From contig CAYXPR010000009.1 of assembly GCA_964467255.1 (NCBI GenBank), forward strand, positions 31,866 to 95,865: 64,000 nt of DNA. Direction: 5' to 3'. The stretch comes from CAYXPR01 sp964467255. Its GTDB lineage: Bacteria; Pseudomonadota; Alphaproteobacteria; Rickettsiales; RGZB01. The position numbers and the translations under genes are program-made. Shown here one piece after another: positions 7,867 through 17,282 of the stretch; the first letter of the stretch is position 1; every line of letters starts with the position of its first letter. Under the pieces are notes generated by a model. That model was not told where the DNA came from. It saw nothing but the letters and a program-made list of their open reading frames with translations, and searched no databases.

Positions 7867-9296
7867 TACACATATCTCCGTTTGGCATCCTGCACGGATT
7901 TTTTCACGTTCGCCGGAGCAGTGCCGCCGAAGCTGACGCGACTGGCGACAGAATTTTCTACCGACAGCACACGGAAAATATCATTCGTGATGCGCGGTTC
8001 AACGCTTTGCAATTCTTTGAGCGAGAGTTCGTTCAAGTGCAGATTCTTTTTAGAAGCCAGCGCGACCAGTTTACCGGTGATGTGGTGGCACTCGCGGAAT
8101 GGAATTTTTAAACTCTGCACCAGCCAGTCGGCAAGGTCGGTCGCTGTGGCATAGCCCGAAGCGGCGGCTTCTTTCAGCACGTCTTTATTCGCGGTGAAGT
8201 CTTTCACCATGCCGGTGGTGGCGCGCAGGCAGAGCAGAATGCTTTCGGCGGCGTCGAACACAGGCTCTTTATCTTCCTGCATGTCTTTGCTGTAAGTGAG
8301 CGGTAGACCTTTCATGACGGTGAGCAAGCCAATCAAGTCACCAAAAATACGGCCCGTTTTTCCGCGCACGAGCTCGGCGGCATCGGGGTTACGCTTTTGC
8401 GGCATGATGGAGCTGCCGGTGGTGAATTTATCGGACAGTTTCACGAAGTTAAACTGGCTGCTCGTCCACATCACCAGCTCTTCGGCGAAGCGCGAGAGGT
8501 GCGTGGCGATAAGGCTGACGCAGAATAAGAATTCAATCGCGAAATCGCGGTCCGACACTGAATCAATCGAGTTGCGCGTGGGACCAGCAAAACCAAGCGA
8601 CTTTGCCGTGGCCTGACGGTCGATCGGGAAGGATGTGCCGGCAAGTGCGGCGGCACCGAGCGGGCATTCATTCATGCGTGCGCGTGCATCTTTCAAGCGG
8701 CTGCGGTCACGCCCGAACATTTCCACATAGGCCAGCAAATGGTGGCCGAGCGTGACGGGCTGCGCCACCTGCAAATGCGTGAACCCTGGCATGATGGTGG
8801 CGGCGTGTTCTTCCGCGCGTTTTAAGAGCGCGGCCTGCAAGTGCTGCAGTTCTTTTTCGAGCACGTCGGTGGCATCGCGTACCCACAGGCGGAAATCGGT
8901 CGCCACTTGGTCATTACGGCTGCGGGCGGTGTGTAGCCAGCCGCCGTCGGGCCCGATTTTTTCGGTGAGGGCAGATTCGACATTCATGTGAATGTCTTCG
9001 AGTTCTTCTAGTAGCAGAAAACCACCTTCTTCCATTTCTTCTAAGATACGCTTTAGGCCATCGGCGATGCGTTTGCCCGCGCGGGGAGGAATAATCCCTT
9101 GTTTTAGCAGCATTTCACAGTGCGCGAGGGAGCCGGCAATATCTTGCCGGTAGAGTTTTTTATCGAAATGGACAGAGCAATTGATGAGCTGCATCAACTC
9201 ATCGGGCGCGGTGGCGAATTGCCCGCCCCACATACGGTTTGAAGCCGTTTTGGCGTTGCTTTTTGCCTTGCGGCTGCTAGGATTTGTTCCAGCCAT
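7866..9296 (-). CDS. argH: argininosuccinate lyase
   Basis: This enzyme splits argininosuccinate into arginine and fumarate, the last step of arginine synthesis. The fumarase/aspartase signature GSSIMPQKRNPD is present, as are MWGGQF near the N-terminus and the TARSRNDQVATD block. I place the start at the ATG at 9296 (MAGTNPSSRK), giving 476 aa; the frame stays open to 9317 but the extra seven residues are not expected. It heads the argH-lipoprotein-lysA operon and is divergent from the TlpA-like gene with only 33 bp between start codons. Confidence 0.96.
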   Translation of the reverse strand: MAGTNPSSRKAKSNAKTASNRMWGGQFATAPDELMQLINCSVHFDKKLYRQDIAGSLAHCEMLLKQGIIPPRAGKRIADGLKRILEEMEEGGFLLLEELEDIHMNVESALTEKIGPDGGWLHTARSRNDQVATDFRLWVRDATDVLEKELQHLQAALLKRAEEHAATIMPGFTHLQVAQPVTLGHHLLAYVEMFGRDRSRLKDARARMNECPLGAAALAGTSFPIDRQATAKSLGFAGPTRNSIDSVSDRDFAIEFLFCVSLIATHLSRFAEELVMWTSSQFNFVKLSDKFTTGSSIMPQKRNPDAAELVRGKTGRIFGDLIGLLTVMKGLPLTYSKDMQEDKEPVFDAAESILLCLRATTGMVKDFTANKDVLKEAAASGYATATDLADWLVQSLKIPFRECHHITGKLVALASKKNLHLNELSLKELQSVEPRITNDIFRVLSVENSVASRVSFGGTAPANVKKSVQDAKRRYV

Positions 9297-9329
9297 AATG
9301 ATACATCCATCCATCAACGAAGTAGGGCC

Positions 9330-9893
9330 ATGAATATACGCATACTTACAATGTTTTGCCTGCTAGTGGCAAGTTTCTTTGCAGTGCTGCCGGGGGCCGA
9401 TGCCCAGTCTGGCGCCCAAAAACGTACCGTGCCAGCGGGCGAATTGCCCTATACTCCACGCAATCTGCCTTTCAGCGCATTTAAAGACGAGCATGGCCGC
9501 AGCTATGGCCTTGGCAATTTTAAAGGGCAGGTGGTGTTGGTGAATTTTTGGGCCACATGGTGCGGCCCGTGTGTGGAGGAAATGCCTGCCCTGAGCCGCT
9601 TACAGGCGAAGTATGCGGATAAAGGCTTCAGGGTGGTGGCGATTTCGCAGGATGAATCGATGCAATTGGTGCATAATTTCTTTGCAAAAAAGCAGATCAA
9701 AAACCTGCAATTGTTTATGGATGAAAATGCCGAAACCTTTGGCAGCTTTGGTTTTAGCGGCCTTCCTTCCAGCGTGGTGATTGACCATAATGGCAAAGAG
9801 GCCGTGCGGTTTACCGGCTTGCTTAACTGGGAGTCACCCAGCGCCCTGTATGTGATTGAAGACCTGCTGAAGCGCCGCAACGGCGAGCTTTAA
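9330..9893 (+). CDS. TlpA-family thiol:disulfide protein (secreted thioredoxin fold)
   Basis: This 187-aa protein has a signal peptide (residues 1 to about 25, ending GADA) and an AhpC/TSA-Redoxin type thioredoxin fold with the active site WCGPC (C78 and C81) and the cis-proline region GLPSSVVID. Such TlpA/ResA-like proteins reduce disulfides in the periplasm, for example during cytochrome c maturation or in defence against oxidation. No cytochrome gene is nearby, so the target is unknown. The gene stands alone between two minus-strand units. Confidence 0.9.
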   Translation: MNIRILTMFCLLVASFFAVLPGADAQSGAQKRTVPAGELPYTPRNLPFSAFKDEHGRSYGLGNFKGQVVLVNFWATWCGPCVEEMPALSRLQAKYADKGFRVVAISQDESMQLVHNFFAKKQIKNLQLFMDENAETFGSFGFSGLPSSVVIDHNGKEAVRFTGLLNWESPSALYVIEDLLKRRNGEL

Positions 9894-9901
9894 GCAGACC
9901 A

Positions 9902-12142
9902 CTACCGCAATAGCTTTATGATGCTAGAGGAGCGGTCGGTCCAGAGGACGGGTTTTGTATCAGAGAAGGTCTCCCACCCATTTGCCTTGAGCTCATTGGC
10001 CACAGACGTGTTGAGCGTAATCACAGACCATAACGCCGCGAGCTGATTTTCTTTTGCGTCGGTCATTTTGAAAAGCGCCGTCGTGTTAGCGCTTTCCGCC
10101 AGGCCGCGCACGAGTGGTATTAAATCAAGATAGCGGTTTGAAATATGAATCGCGATGCTGCCGCCGCGGCGCAGCTTTTTCTGATACATTGCAATAGCCT
10201 CTTTTGTGACGAGGTGGATCGGGATGGAGTCAGAACTAAATGCATCCATGATGATCAAGTCATATGAGGCATCCGGCTGCTTGGAAATTTCTAGGCGACC
10301 GTCACCCAGAAAAATACGCATATGCGGGGCGCAGTCGCGCATGAACGTGAAATATTCCGGATTTTCAGCCACGGCAATAACCGCAGGGTTGATTTCCACA
10401 ATGTCCAGATCGTCCGAAGGCCTTAGCAGGCAGGCAATCGTGCCCGCCCCCAAGCCCATGAGGCCCACTTTGCGTGGGCGATCATTATACGCCTCTGCGC
10501 GGATAACTTCTTTTAGTAATGCGTAGTAGCTAATCACGTCCAGCCGGTGATTGGGGTCAAGGCTTTGGGTGCCATGCAGCGTGGTACCGTGCATCAGGTG
10601 GCGGTTGCCATCGGCCCCGTCTACCACCCGCAGTAATCCAAAGAAATTCCGCGCCCTGAAAATGGTCGTGCCGCCATCGAGCTTCGTTGGCATGCTGATA
10701 ACAAACAGGCAGCCGATAATGAGCGCGCAGCGCACGACATAAGGATACATGCGCAATGCCAGAAGATAGGTGATGAAGATAAGGACGGACGCAAGAATAT
10801 TCGGTAACGCGAAGAAGGTGATGAGGTGTTCATACGAAAGATATTTCTCGATAAACACAGCAAAACCTGGCCCGAAAGTTTTTCCTAAAAATAAGAAAAA
10901 CTGGTGCAGAAGAAGCACGGCCGCGGCAAAGCCGCCACCAATCAGTAAATCTCTCTTTAATTGGTGGGGCTTGATGCCATTCATAAGCTGCGGCAAGAGG
11001 AGCGCCACCATCAGCATCAGGCCGTATTCGATGTAATTGCTGAAAAAGAGCGGTGCAATAAACAGGTTAAACACGCTGCCCAGTGCGCCACCCAACCCGA
11101 TCCAAATATAATATTCCGAGAGGAATTTTGCGTGAGGGCGCTGCCGCGCGAGCAGGCCGTGGCAGACCATTGCGTTGGCAAAAAAAGTAAAAAGATGCAG
11201 CATCACCAAGCCGGTGTGGCTGAAAAAATAAAACAGCGCCATCGCCGCATTTAAGGTTACCTGTGCTACGAGGCTTCGCTTTAAGAGCGCATCATTATGC
11301 TTGGTGAAAGCAATAACAAAGGTTGCAAGGTAAACAGCCAGAGGCAGCACCCATAGCAGCGGAAAGGAAGCGATGTCCTGTGAGATATGGTTCGTGGAGC
11401 CAATCAGAAGGCTTGAGGGAACAAATGCCAAGACCACCCACCACAGGCGCTGGCGGCCTGAAAGTGCCGCAACTTTTCCGCTCGCTTTGGGGCGCTTTTT
11501 TTCTTGTTTGGCTGACCTGCGCGTGTGAAGAAAAAAGGCACAGCATGCAGCAAGGAGAAGGGCATACACGCCGTAAGAATAGGACCAGACGTTAAGCTGC
11601 TGCTGTGCGTGCAGCATGGGCTCAAGCGCCAGCGGGAATAAAAAAAGCCCGAGGAAGCTGCCCGCATTACTGGCGCTGTAGAGAAAGTAAGGATCTCCCG
11701 CGCGTTGCTGGGGCAGGGCATGAAACCAATGCTGGATCAGCGGCGCTGTGCAGCACAGAAAAAACACAGGAAGCGCCACCCACTGCGCCAGCATCCACGC
11801 GGCAGAAAGCGCTTGGTTGGTCGCAAAAACCGAAAGGGTGGTGGGTGTAAACACTGTTAGCGGCAGGGTGATAATAAGGGCGGCACCCAAGGCTAACACA
11901 TGCACGATGCTTGGAATGCGCATACCCCAGCGCTGGGCCACCTTGTAGAAAAAATGGACGTAGCAATAGCCCAATAGCAAAATGCACTGGAAGAAAAACA
12001 ATGTGGCGTACCACACGGCAGGCGTGCCACCAAATGAGGGAAGAAGCAGTTTTGCTAACATGGGCTGAACGGTAAAAAGCAGGAGCGCGCTCACACCGGT
12101 GGTAAGGGAGAAAAGCAGAACAGCCATAGAACCTCGTGGCAT
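9902..12142 (-). CDS. Fused MFS-like membrane domain and spermidine-synthase-like domain
   Basis: This 746-aa protein has an N-terminal half with about 12-14 hydrophobic helices, and a C-terminal half with an aminopropyltransferase/methyltransferase fold: a glycine-rich SAM loop GLMGLGAGTIACLL, DLDIVEINPAVI, a DGR motif and IMDAFSSDSIPIHL. This architecture is known as the fused MFS/spermidine synthase family, whose substrate has not been settled. The DAFSSDSIP sequence replaces the catalytic DSTDP-type motif of true spermidine synthases, so polyamine synthesis should not be assumed. It lies 24 bp after the HAD gene on the same strand. A Met at 12127 is an alternative start. Confidence 0.85.
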   Translation of the reverse strand: MPRGSMAVLLFSLTTGVSALLLFTVQPMLAKLLLPSFGGTPAVWYATLFFFQCILLLGYCYVHFFYKVAQRWGMRIPSIVHVLALGAALIITLPLTVFTPTTLSVFATNQALSAAWMLAQWVALPVFFLCCTAPLIQHWFHALPQQRAGDPYFLYSASNAGSFLGLFLFPLALEPMLHAQQQLNVWSYSYGVYALLLAACCAFFLHTRRSAKQEKKRPKASGKVAALSGRQRLWWVVLAFVPSSLLIGSTNHISQDIASFPLLWVLPLAVYLATFVIAFTKHNDALLKRSLVAQVTLNAAMALFYFFSHTGLVMLHLFTFFANAMVCHGLLARQRPHAKFLSEYYIWIGLGGALGSVFNLFIAPLFFSNYIEYGLMLMVALLLPQLMNGIKPHQLKRDLLIGGGFAAAVLLLHQFFLFLGKTFGPGFAVFIEKYLSYEHLITFFALPNILASVLIFITYLLALRMYPYVVRCALIIGCLFVISMPTKLDGGTTIFRARNFFGLLRVVDGADGNRHLMHGTTLHGTQSLDPNHRLDVISYYALLKEVIRAEAYNDRPRKVGLMGLGAGTIACLLRPSDDLDIVEINPAVIAVAENPEYFTFMRDCAPHMRIFLGDGRLEISKQPDASYDLIIMDAFSSDSIPIHLVTKEAIAMYQKKLRRGGSIAIHISNRYLDLIPLVRGLAESANTTALFKMTDAKENQLAALWSVITLNTSVANELKANGWETFSDTKPVLWTDRSSSIIKLLR

Positions 12143-12165
12143 GGGGGTAAAGAATGGTGCTCATG

Positions 12166-13029
12166 CTACCAAACAAAAGCGGGAATAGCTACCTTCGGGA
12201 AAATATTTTCTGTGGCGCAGAATGTTTCGAGCGCGGCCGCGTCAGGCAGCGTGCCGCTGGTGCAGCCTAAGTGCGCCGCTAAAATGCCACCCGTGCACAG
12301 CACCGAAAAAATACCCTGCGTGTTCGCGCCCTTGATATCGGTTTCGAGCGCATCGCCGATGGCGCAGATTTTTGATACATCCGGCGCACCAAAAAACGCC
12401 ATGCATTCGCGGTACACATCAGGGTAAGGCTTGCCGAAATACGTGACGGTGCCGCCGCGGGCGAGATATTCTTTTGCAAACAGCCCCGCGCAAATTTGCC
12501 GTGCGCCGTTTTGCCGCACCACCTCCATGTCAGGGTTCGCGCAGATGAGGGGAAGTTTTGCGCTGAGGCAATCTTCAAACTGCTCGCGCTTTTCTTCGAA
12601 AGTAGAGGCTTCGCTGTCAAACCCGGTGATGAGGGCAAAATCGGCATCCGCTGCTTTTTCGACCATTGCGTAATCGAGCCCCTTGGCAAGATCCATGTCT
12701 TTGCCCGGGCCGATATACACATAGTGTTTGCCGAGTGTTTGGCGCGTGGCGGCGAGGTGATGATGTGTGACTTCACCCGAGGTGAGGATATGGTCGTAGA
12801 GATGTTTGCCGACGCCGAGCCTATCGAGCACCATAACGGCTTTAGAAGCACGGCGAGGGGCATTGGAAAGGAAGATAATTTTTTTATTCCGACTCCGTAA
12901 TGATTCAAGAGATGCAATGGCTCCAGGGTAAGTGTGCAAGCCGTCATGTATCACGCCCCACAGGTCGATGATGAAGTAATCAAACCGGTCCGCCAAGGGC
13001 GCGATATGGGTCATCAGTTCAGGTTTCAT
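12166..13029 (-). CDS. TIGR01459-type HAD hydrolase (NagD-like phosphatase)
   Basis: This 287-aa protein belongs to HAD subclass IIA. Motif I is IDLWGVIHDG (nucleophile D22), motif II is FLSNAPR, the motif III lysine lies in YFGKPYPDVY, and motif IV is IGDALETDIKGA. TIGR01459 proteins are mostly alphaproteobacterial and their substrate is unknown. The chosen ATG at 13029 is 2 bp after the rhomboid stop; the frame is open further upstream to 13125 but only inside the rhomboid gene. Confidence 0.9.
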   Translation of the reverse strand: MKPELMTHIAPLADRFDYFIIDLWGVIHDGLHTYPGAIASLESLRSRNKKIIFLSNAPRRASKAVMVLDRLGVGKHLYDHILTSGEVTHHHLAATRQTLGKHYVYIGPGKDMDLAKGLDYAMVEKAADADFALITGFDSEASTFEEKREQFEDCLSAKLPLICANPDMEVVRQNGARQICAGLFAKEYLARGGTVTYFGKPYPDVYRECMAFFGAPDVSKICAIGDALETDIKGANTQGIFSVLCTGGILAAHLGCTSGTLPDAAALETFCATENIFPKVAIPAFVW

Positions 13030-13031
13030 CG

Positions 13032-13871
13032 CTAGCCTCTGTTCCATGGCCCACGCTTGGTGGGAATGGTGGGCGGAGGGGCCACGCGCCGAGGCGGCAA
13101 TTGCCCGCGTTTTGCCATTTCCCACGGCGAGTGCTCGGGTGCGTGGAATAATTTTTCGTCACGCCGGATAAAAAATTTCACCAGCACGAGGCCCGCCACA
13201 AAGCCGCCGATATGCGCCCAGAAGGCGACACCACCGCCGGTTTTACCTACAGAGGCCATGCCGCTTAGAATCTGCCCGCCAAACCACAAACCAAGCACTA
13301 TGAACGCAGGCACATACATCATGCGCCACATAAAGAAGGGCCCGAGTGTGAAATATACACGCACGTTGGCGCGCGGGAACAGCATGATGTAAGCACCTAA
13401 AACGCCGGAAATGGCGCCGCTGGCGCCTACCATGGGAATGCCGGAGCTGGGGTCGGTAGCGATTTGCGCGACGGCGGCAACGATGCCGCAGAGAAGGTAA
13501 AACACGATGAAGCGCTTATGCCCCATGGCGAGTTCGACATTGTCGCCGAAAATCCAGAGATACATCATGTTGCCGGCAAGATGCATCAGCCCGCCATGCA
13601 GGAACATAGAGGTAATAAGGCTGACGTAAGGCGACACAGCAGGTGCCGGAATGGTGTATTGAATCTGCTGGAGAACTTCCTGCGGAAGCTGCGGCTCTAC
13701 ACCCATGAAATACGCAGGGATAACGCCATACATGAAAGCAAACATCTGCCCTGTTTCCGGCGGCAGGCTGAGTTGATACACAAAGGCGCCGATGCAGACC
13801 GCAATGAACAACCAGGTGATGTATTGGCGCTGGCCGGGATGAAGGGGATTATCGTCGCCGAGTGGAATCAT
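13032..13871 (-). CDS. Rhomboid family intramembrane serine protease
   Basis: This 279-aa membrane protein shows the rhomboid core of six helices. The nucleophile is S151 in GASGAISG, the catalytic His is H220 in WAHIGGFVAG, and the conserved loop HGGLMHLAGNMMYLWIFG starts at residue 92. It would cut single-pass membrane proteins within the bilayer. The C-terminus is a proline- and arginine-rich cytoplasmic tail. It lies 3 bp after the secreted protein gene and 2 bp before the HAD gene, in the operon headed by lysS. Confidence 0.93.
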   Translation of the reverse strand: MIPLGDDNPLHPGQRQYITWLFIAVCIGAFVYQLSLPPETGQMFAFMYGVIPAYFMGVEPQLPQEVLQQIQYTIPAPAVSPYVSLITSMFLHGGLMHLAGNMMYLWIFGDNVELAMGHKRFIVFYLLCGIVAAVAQIATDPSSGIPMVGASGAISGVLGAYIMLFPRANVRVYFTLGPFFMWRMMYVPAFIVLGLWFGGQILSGMASVGKTGGGVAFWAHIGGFVAGLVLVKFFIRRDEKLFHAPEHSPWEMAKRGQLPPRRVAPPPTIPTKRGPWNRG

Positions 13872-13874
13872 GGA

Positions 13875-14651
13875 TTATTCCCTCATCTCGCTGCGAGTCG
13901 CCGCATGCTTATAATTATCGTCGCGTAGGAACACGCCGGAAAAACGCACATTCAATCCGCCGCAACTGCCGTTATCGGCAGCGAAGAGCAGGTCAGGCGA
14001 GATTTGCTGCAAGGTCACTTCGCAGCCACTTTCTTTTTCAGAAAAAACAACCCGTGTGCCGGTGGGTTTCGCATCGGCCTTGAACGCGCCGAAATGTACC
14101 ACGCGTTCGTCGCTGCCTTCATAGGTGGTCACGGGGCCATACCAGAAGGCGCTGCCATCGGCGCGGAGTGTTTCAGCATCCAGCTTCGTGATGCGGATGC
14201 TGTCCGGCAGGAAAGTTTCGGATTCGCCCGTGACTTCTGTATTTTTTGCGGTTTGCGGTTTACCAGTCACCCATGTGCCGAGCCAATGCGAAGGTTTTGG
14301 CTTTTTGGTTTTGACCACGCGCACGTTTTTTTCCGCCAGCCAGCCATAGGCGCTGCCGCGCTCAGAGAACAGATGCACGAAACGGTAGTCACCCTTCTTT
14401 TCACCGAGCAGCAGTTGGTGGGTGAGGTAGGTTTTGTCGAGCGCGAGGGTGGCGCACTCTTCCCGCGCGGCGTCGGGGCAGCCATCCGTATAATCATTCA
14501 GCAGGGGAATCGGCGTTTTGATGTTTTTAGTAAAGCGCCCGAGCACCCAGGATTGTTCCGGTGTTTTATCGGCCGCAACGGTAAGAACAGGAATCATCAT
14601 CACCGCCGCCAGCAACACTGCACAGACAATGCGAAGGCTGCGGCGCATCAT
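13875..14651 (-). CDS. Secreted protein of unknown function
   Basis: This 258-aa protein has a clear signal peptide (MMRRSLRIVCAVLLAAVMM to about residue 27, cut after VAA). The mature part has several Trp residues and strand-like segments, including WLGTWV, that could be a beta-rich, perhaps lipocalin-like domain; I do not recognise a family. Cysteines at CPDAAREEC and two near the C-terminus could form disulfides. The ATG overlaps the lysS stop by 4 bp, so it is translationally coupled to lysS. Confidence 0.75.
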   Translation of the reverse strand: MMRRSLRIVCAVLLAAVMMIPVLTVAADKTPEQSWVLGRFTKNIKTPIPLLNDYTDGCPDAAREECATLALDKTYLTHQLLLGEKKGDYRFVHLFSERGSAYGWLAEKNVRVVKTKKPKPSHWLGTWVTGKPQTAKNTEVTGESETFLPDSIRITKLDAETLRADGSAFWYGPVTTYEGSDERVVHFGAFKADAKPTGTRVVFSEKESGCEVTLQQISPDLLFAADNGSCGGLNVRFSGVFLRDDNYKHAATRSEMRE

Positions 14652-16231
14652 GCGGCGTCCTTACGCGCGAGGGATTGTGTGGCGAGCGCGATGGTTTCTT
14701 CCACGCCATAGAGTGCGATGAAACTACCCATGCGAGGACCCTGTGCCTGACCCAGCATCACTTCATACAGCGCCCCGAACCAGTCACGTAAATTTTCAAA
14801 CCCATGCAGCTTGCCCACTTCATACACCATGTTCTGAAGTTCTTCCGCCGAGGCACCTTTGGGCGCATCGCGCAGCTTGCCGATGAGGGCCTCAATCGCG
14901 GCACGCTCTTTTTCCGTGGCGTTGCGGAATTTTTTCTCCGGCTTGATGAAGTCGTGGTAGTAAGACACGGCATATTCAACCAGTTTGTCTAATAACGGCG
15001 AATTCTGCGGTGTTGCGTCGGGTGCATAGCGGCTGATGAAGCCCCAGAGTACCGATTTATCGTCGGTGCTCGACACGCTAGCAAGGTTCAGCAGCAGCCC
15101 GAAAGTAACAGGCATGTTGCTCTTCGGCGGCACGCCGTTATGGATGTGCCACACAGGGTTTTCTACCTGCAGAACCTCTTCCTGTTCCTCGAATTTAACC
15201 AGATGGCTAACATACTCATCCACATGTTTGGGTATCACATCAAAATGCAGGCGCTTTGCTTTGCGTGGCGAACCATACATATAGAGCGCAAGGCTTTCCG
15301 GCGTGGCGTAACGCAGCCATTCATCAATCGTGAGGCCGTTGCCCTTGGATTTGCTAATCTTCTGACCCTGTTCATCGAGGAACAGCTCATAGAAAAAGCC
15401 TTCCGGCGGGGTGCCACCTAAAATACGGCAGATTTTTGCGGATAGTTCCGCAGACGGAATGAGGTCTTTTCCATACATTTCATAGTCGACTTCGAGTGCC
15501 GTCCAGCGCATGGCCCAGTCGGCCTTCCACTGCATTTTGCAACGCCCGCCGGTGACGGGCGTTTCCACGTCTTCACCGGTTTCAGGGTCAACATAGGTCA
15601 GCGTGCCTTTGGCGACATTCGTGGCCTTAATCGGCACTTGCAGCACCTTGCCTGTGCGCGGGCATACCGGCATGAAGGGGCTGTAGGTCTGCTGGCGTTC
15701 ATCGCCCAGCGTGGGCAGCATCACCTTTAAGATAGCATCAACTTTTTCTAGGCATTTCAGCAATGTAGCATCAAACATTCCGGATGTGTAACAATCTGTC
15801 GCACTCTTAAATTCATACTCAAAGCCGAACGTATCTAAAAATGCACGCAGGCGCGCATTCATGTGATGGCCGAAACTCTCATGCGTGCCGAACGGATCGG
15901 GGATGGAGGTGAGAGCTTTGCCCAAATGCTGCGCGACCATTTCTTTGTTCGGAAGATTATCGGGCACTTTACGGAGCCCATCCATGTCGTCTGAAAACGC
16001 GAACAGGCGCGTGGGGATGTCTGACAGGCGCGCGAAGGCCTGACGCACCATGGTGGTGCGCGCCACTTCGCCAAACGTGCCGATGTGCGGCAGACCCGAG
16101 GGACCATAGCCGGTTTCAAACAGCACGTAGCCTTTTTTTGGCGGCGCTTTTTCAAACCGCGTGACAAGTTTTTTGGCTTCTTCAAACGGCCAGGCTTTGG
16201 CGTTGGTGAAATGTTCAATCGAGATGGGCAT
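14648..16231 (-). CDS. lysS: lysyl-tRNA synthetase, class I
   Basis: This 527-aa enzyme charges tRNA-Lys. It is the class I form, as shown by the HIGH-like motif PHIGTFGE (residues 48-55) and the KMSKS-like KISKSKGNG. Class I LysRS is found in archaea, spirochaetes and most alphaproteobacteria, in contrast to the class II LysS of E. coli. Length is normal. It appears to head an operon that runs through the secreted protein, the rhomboid and the HAD phosphatase. The 73-bp gap upstream holds its promoter region. Confidence 0.96.
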   Translation of the reverse strand: MPISIEHFTNAKAWPFEEAKKLVTRFEKAPPKKGYVLFETGYGPSGLPHIGTFGEVARTTMVRQAFARLSDIPTRLFAFSDDMDGLRKVPDNLPNKEMVAQHLGKALTSIPDPFGTHESFGHHMNARLRAFLDTFGFEYEFKSATDCYTSGMFDATLLKCLEKVDAILKVMLPTLGDERQQTYSPFMPVCPRTGKVLQVPIKATNVAKGTLTYVDPETGEDVETPVTGGRCKMQWKADWAMRWTALEVDYEMYGKDLIPSAELSAKICRILGGTPPEGFFYELFLDEQGQKISKSKGNGLTIDEWLRYATPESLALYMYGSPRKAKRLHFDVIPKHVDEYVSHLVKFEEQEEVLQVENPVWHIHNGVPPKSNMPVTFGLLLNLASVSSTDDKSVLWGFISRYAPDATPQNSPLLDKLVEYAVSYYHDFIKPEKKFRNATEKERAAIEALIGKLRDAPKGASAEELQNMVYEVGKLHGFENLRDWFGALYEVMLGQAQGPRMGSFIALYGVEETIALATQSLARKDAA

Positions 16232-16304
16232 GATGTTCTACGCTTAAAAAATATGCCGGATACGCCGGTAATGGCGAGAAAACTAATGTTTTGCGCGGTT
16301 CTTG

Positions 16305-17279
16305 TCAACGGACGGAAGGGAATCCGTCCTTCGGACAGGCAGGCATTTTAAAAAGCCCGTGTTTTAAACCGCGACCGATGGATTTGAATTTGGCTTTGCG
16401 CCCTTTTTCAAAACAGCCGATGCGGAACATGTCATACGGCACCGCCAGCAGGTCATAGAGCACATAACCCGGCACTTTGTACCAGTAGCCTTTCCACATG
16501 CAGCTGCGGTTCCGGTAAATGGTGAAGCGGCGCGGCGCCGTGTGATTGCTGGTGTGGAACGTGCGCTTTAAAAGCTGGTGCGCAGTTTTAGCGCCAATCG
16601 TGTGCGAAAGGCGCGCGCTGCCTGCGGCCAGAATGTGCCAGTGGCGGCTGCGGGCACGTAGGCAAAACTCGGTGTCGATATAGTCGATGTAAAAATCTTC
16701 CCGCATGAGGCCGACTTCCTCCAGCACCTCACGCCGAATAAGGCTGCCTGCGGCAATCACCGCCATCACGTCTTCTAGCGTGTGGTCTTCCCCCACGCCA
16801 CGGCGGCGGAACAGCAGCCCACCCCAGCGCGACATGAAAGGCTGCGGCTTGTTCGTGTTGCGGTCTAGAATCACAGGGGCGAGGATGCCGATTTTTTCGG
16901 GATGCGCGGTGGCAGCTAAACCTTCTTTCAGGCCATTGATCATGCCGGAGACGGCGGCGCTGTCGTCATCCATCAGCAGCACCCATTCGGCGCCTTCCAT
17001 AAGCGCTTGGCGGATGCCGATATTCTGCGCGCGCGCCAAACCGAAATTGGTTTCGTTGGCAATAAGGCTGACTTTGGGCGAGAGACTGTCTGCAATCGTG
17101 CGCACGATGGCACGGCTTATCGCCTCGGTGCTGTTATCGACGAGGATGACCTTTTCAACCTGATGCAGGTAGGTTTTGATGTGATGGGCAAAAGATTCGC
17201 TGACGTTATAGGTGACCGTTACGGCGAAGATACGCTGACAGAGGGCTGGGTCTTTATCCGCGAACCGGTTCTGCGGCAT
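16305..17279 (-). CDS. Glycosyltransferase family 2, rhamnosyltransferase-like
   Basis: This 324-aa cytoplasmic enzyme has the GT2 fold: VILVDNST, then NFGLARAQNIGI, and the metal-binding acidic motif MDDDS. The pattern NxGxAxAQNIGI plus D(Q/D)DS is typical of dTDP-rhamnosyltransferases such as RfbF/RfbN, so the donor could be the dTDP-rhamnose made by the rfb operon at the window start. That link is inference. It is the last gene of a run that begins with the thiolase gene and follows the TIMP-like gene by 3 bp. Confidence 0.85.
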   Translation of the reverse strand: MPQNRFADKDPALCQRIFAVTVTYNVSESFAHHIKTYLHQVEKVILVDNSTEAISRAIVRTIADSLSPKVSLIANETNFGLARAQNIGIRQALMEGAEWVLLMDDDSAAVSGMINGLKEGLAATAHPEKIGILAPVILDRNTNKPQPFMSRWGGLLFRRRGVGEDHTLEDVMAVIAAGSLIRREVLEEVGLMREDFYIDYIDTEFCLRARSRHWHILAAGSARLSHTIGAKTAHQLLKRTFHTSNHTAPRRFTIYRNRSCMWKGYWYKVPGYVLYDLLAVPYDMFRIGCFEKGRKAKFKSIGRGLKHGLFKMPACPKDGFPSVR

Positions 17280-17282
17280 GGG

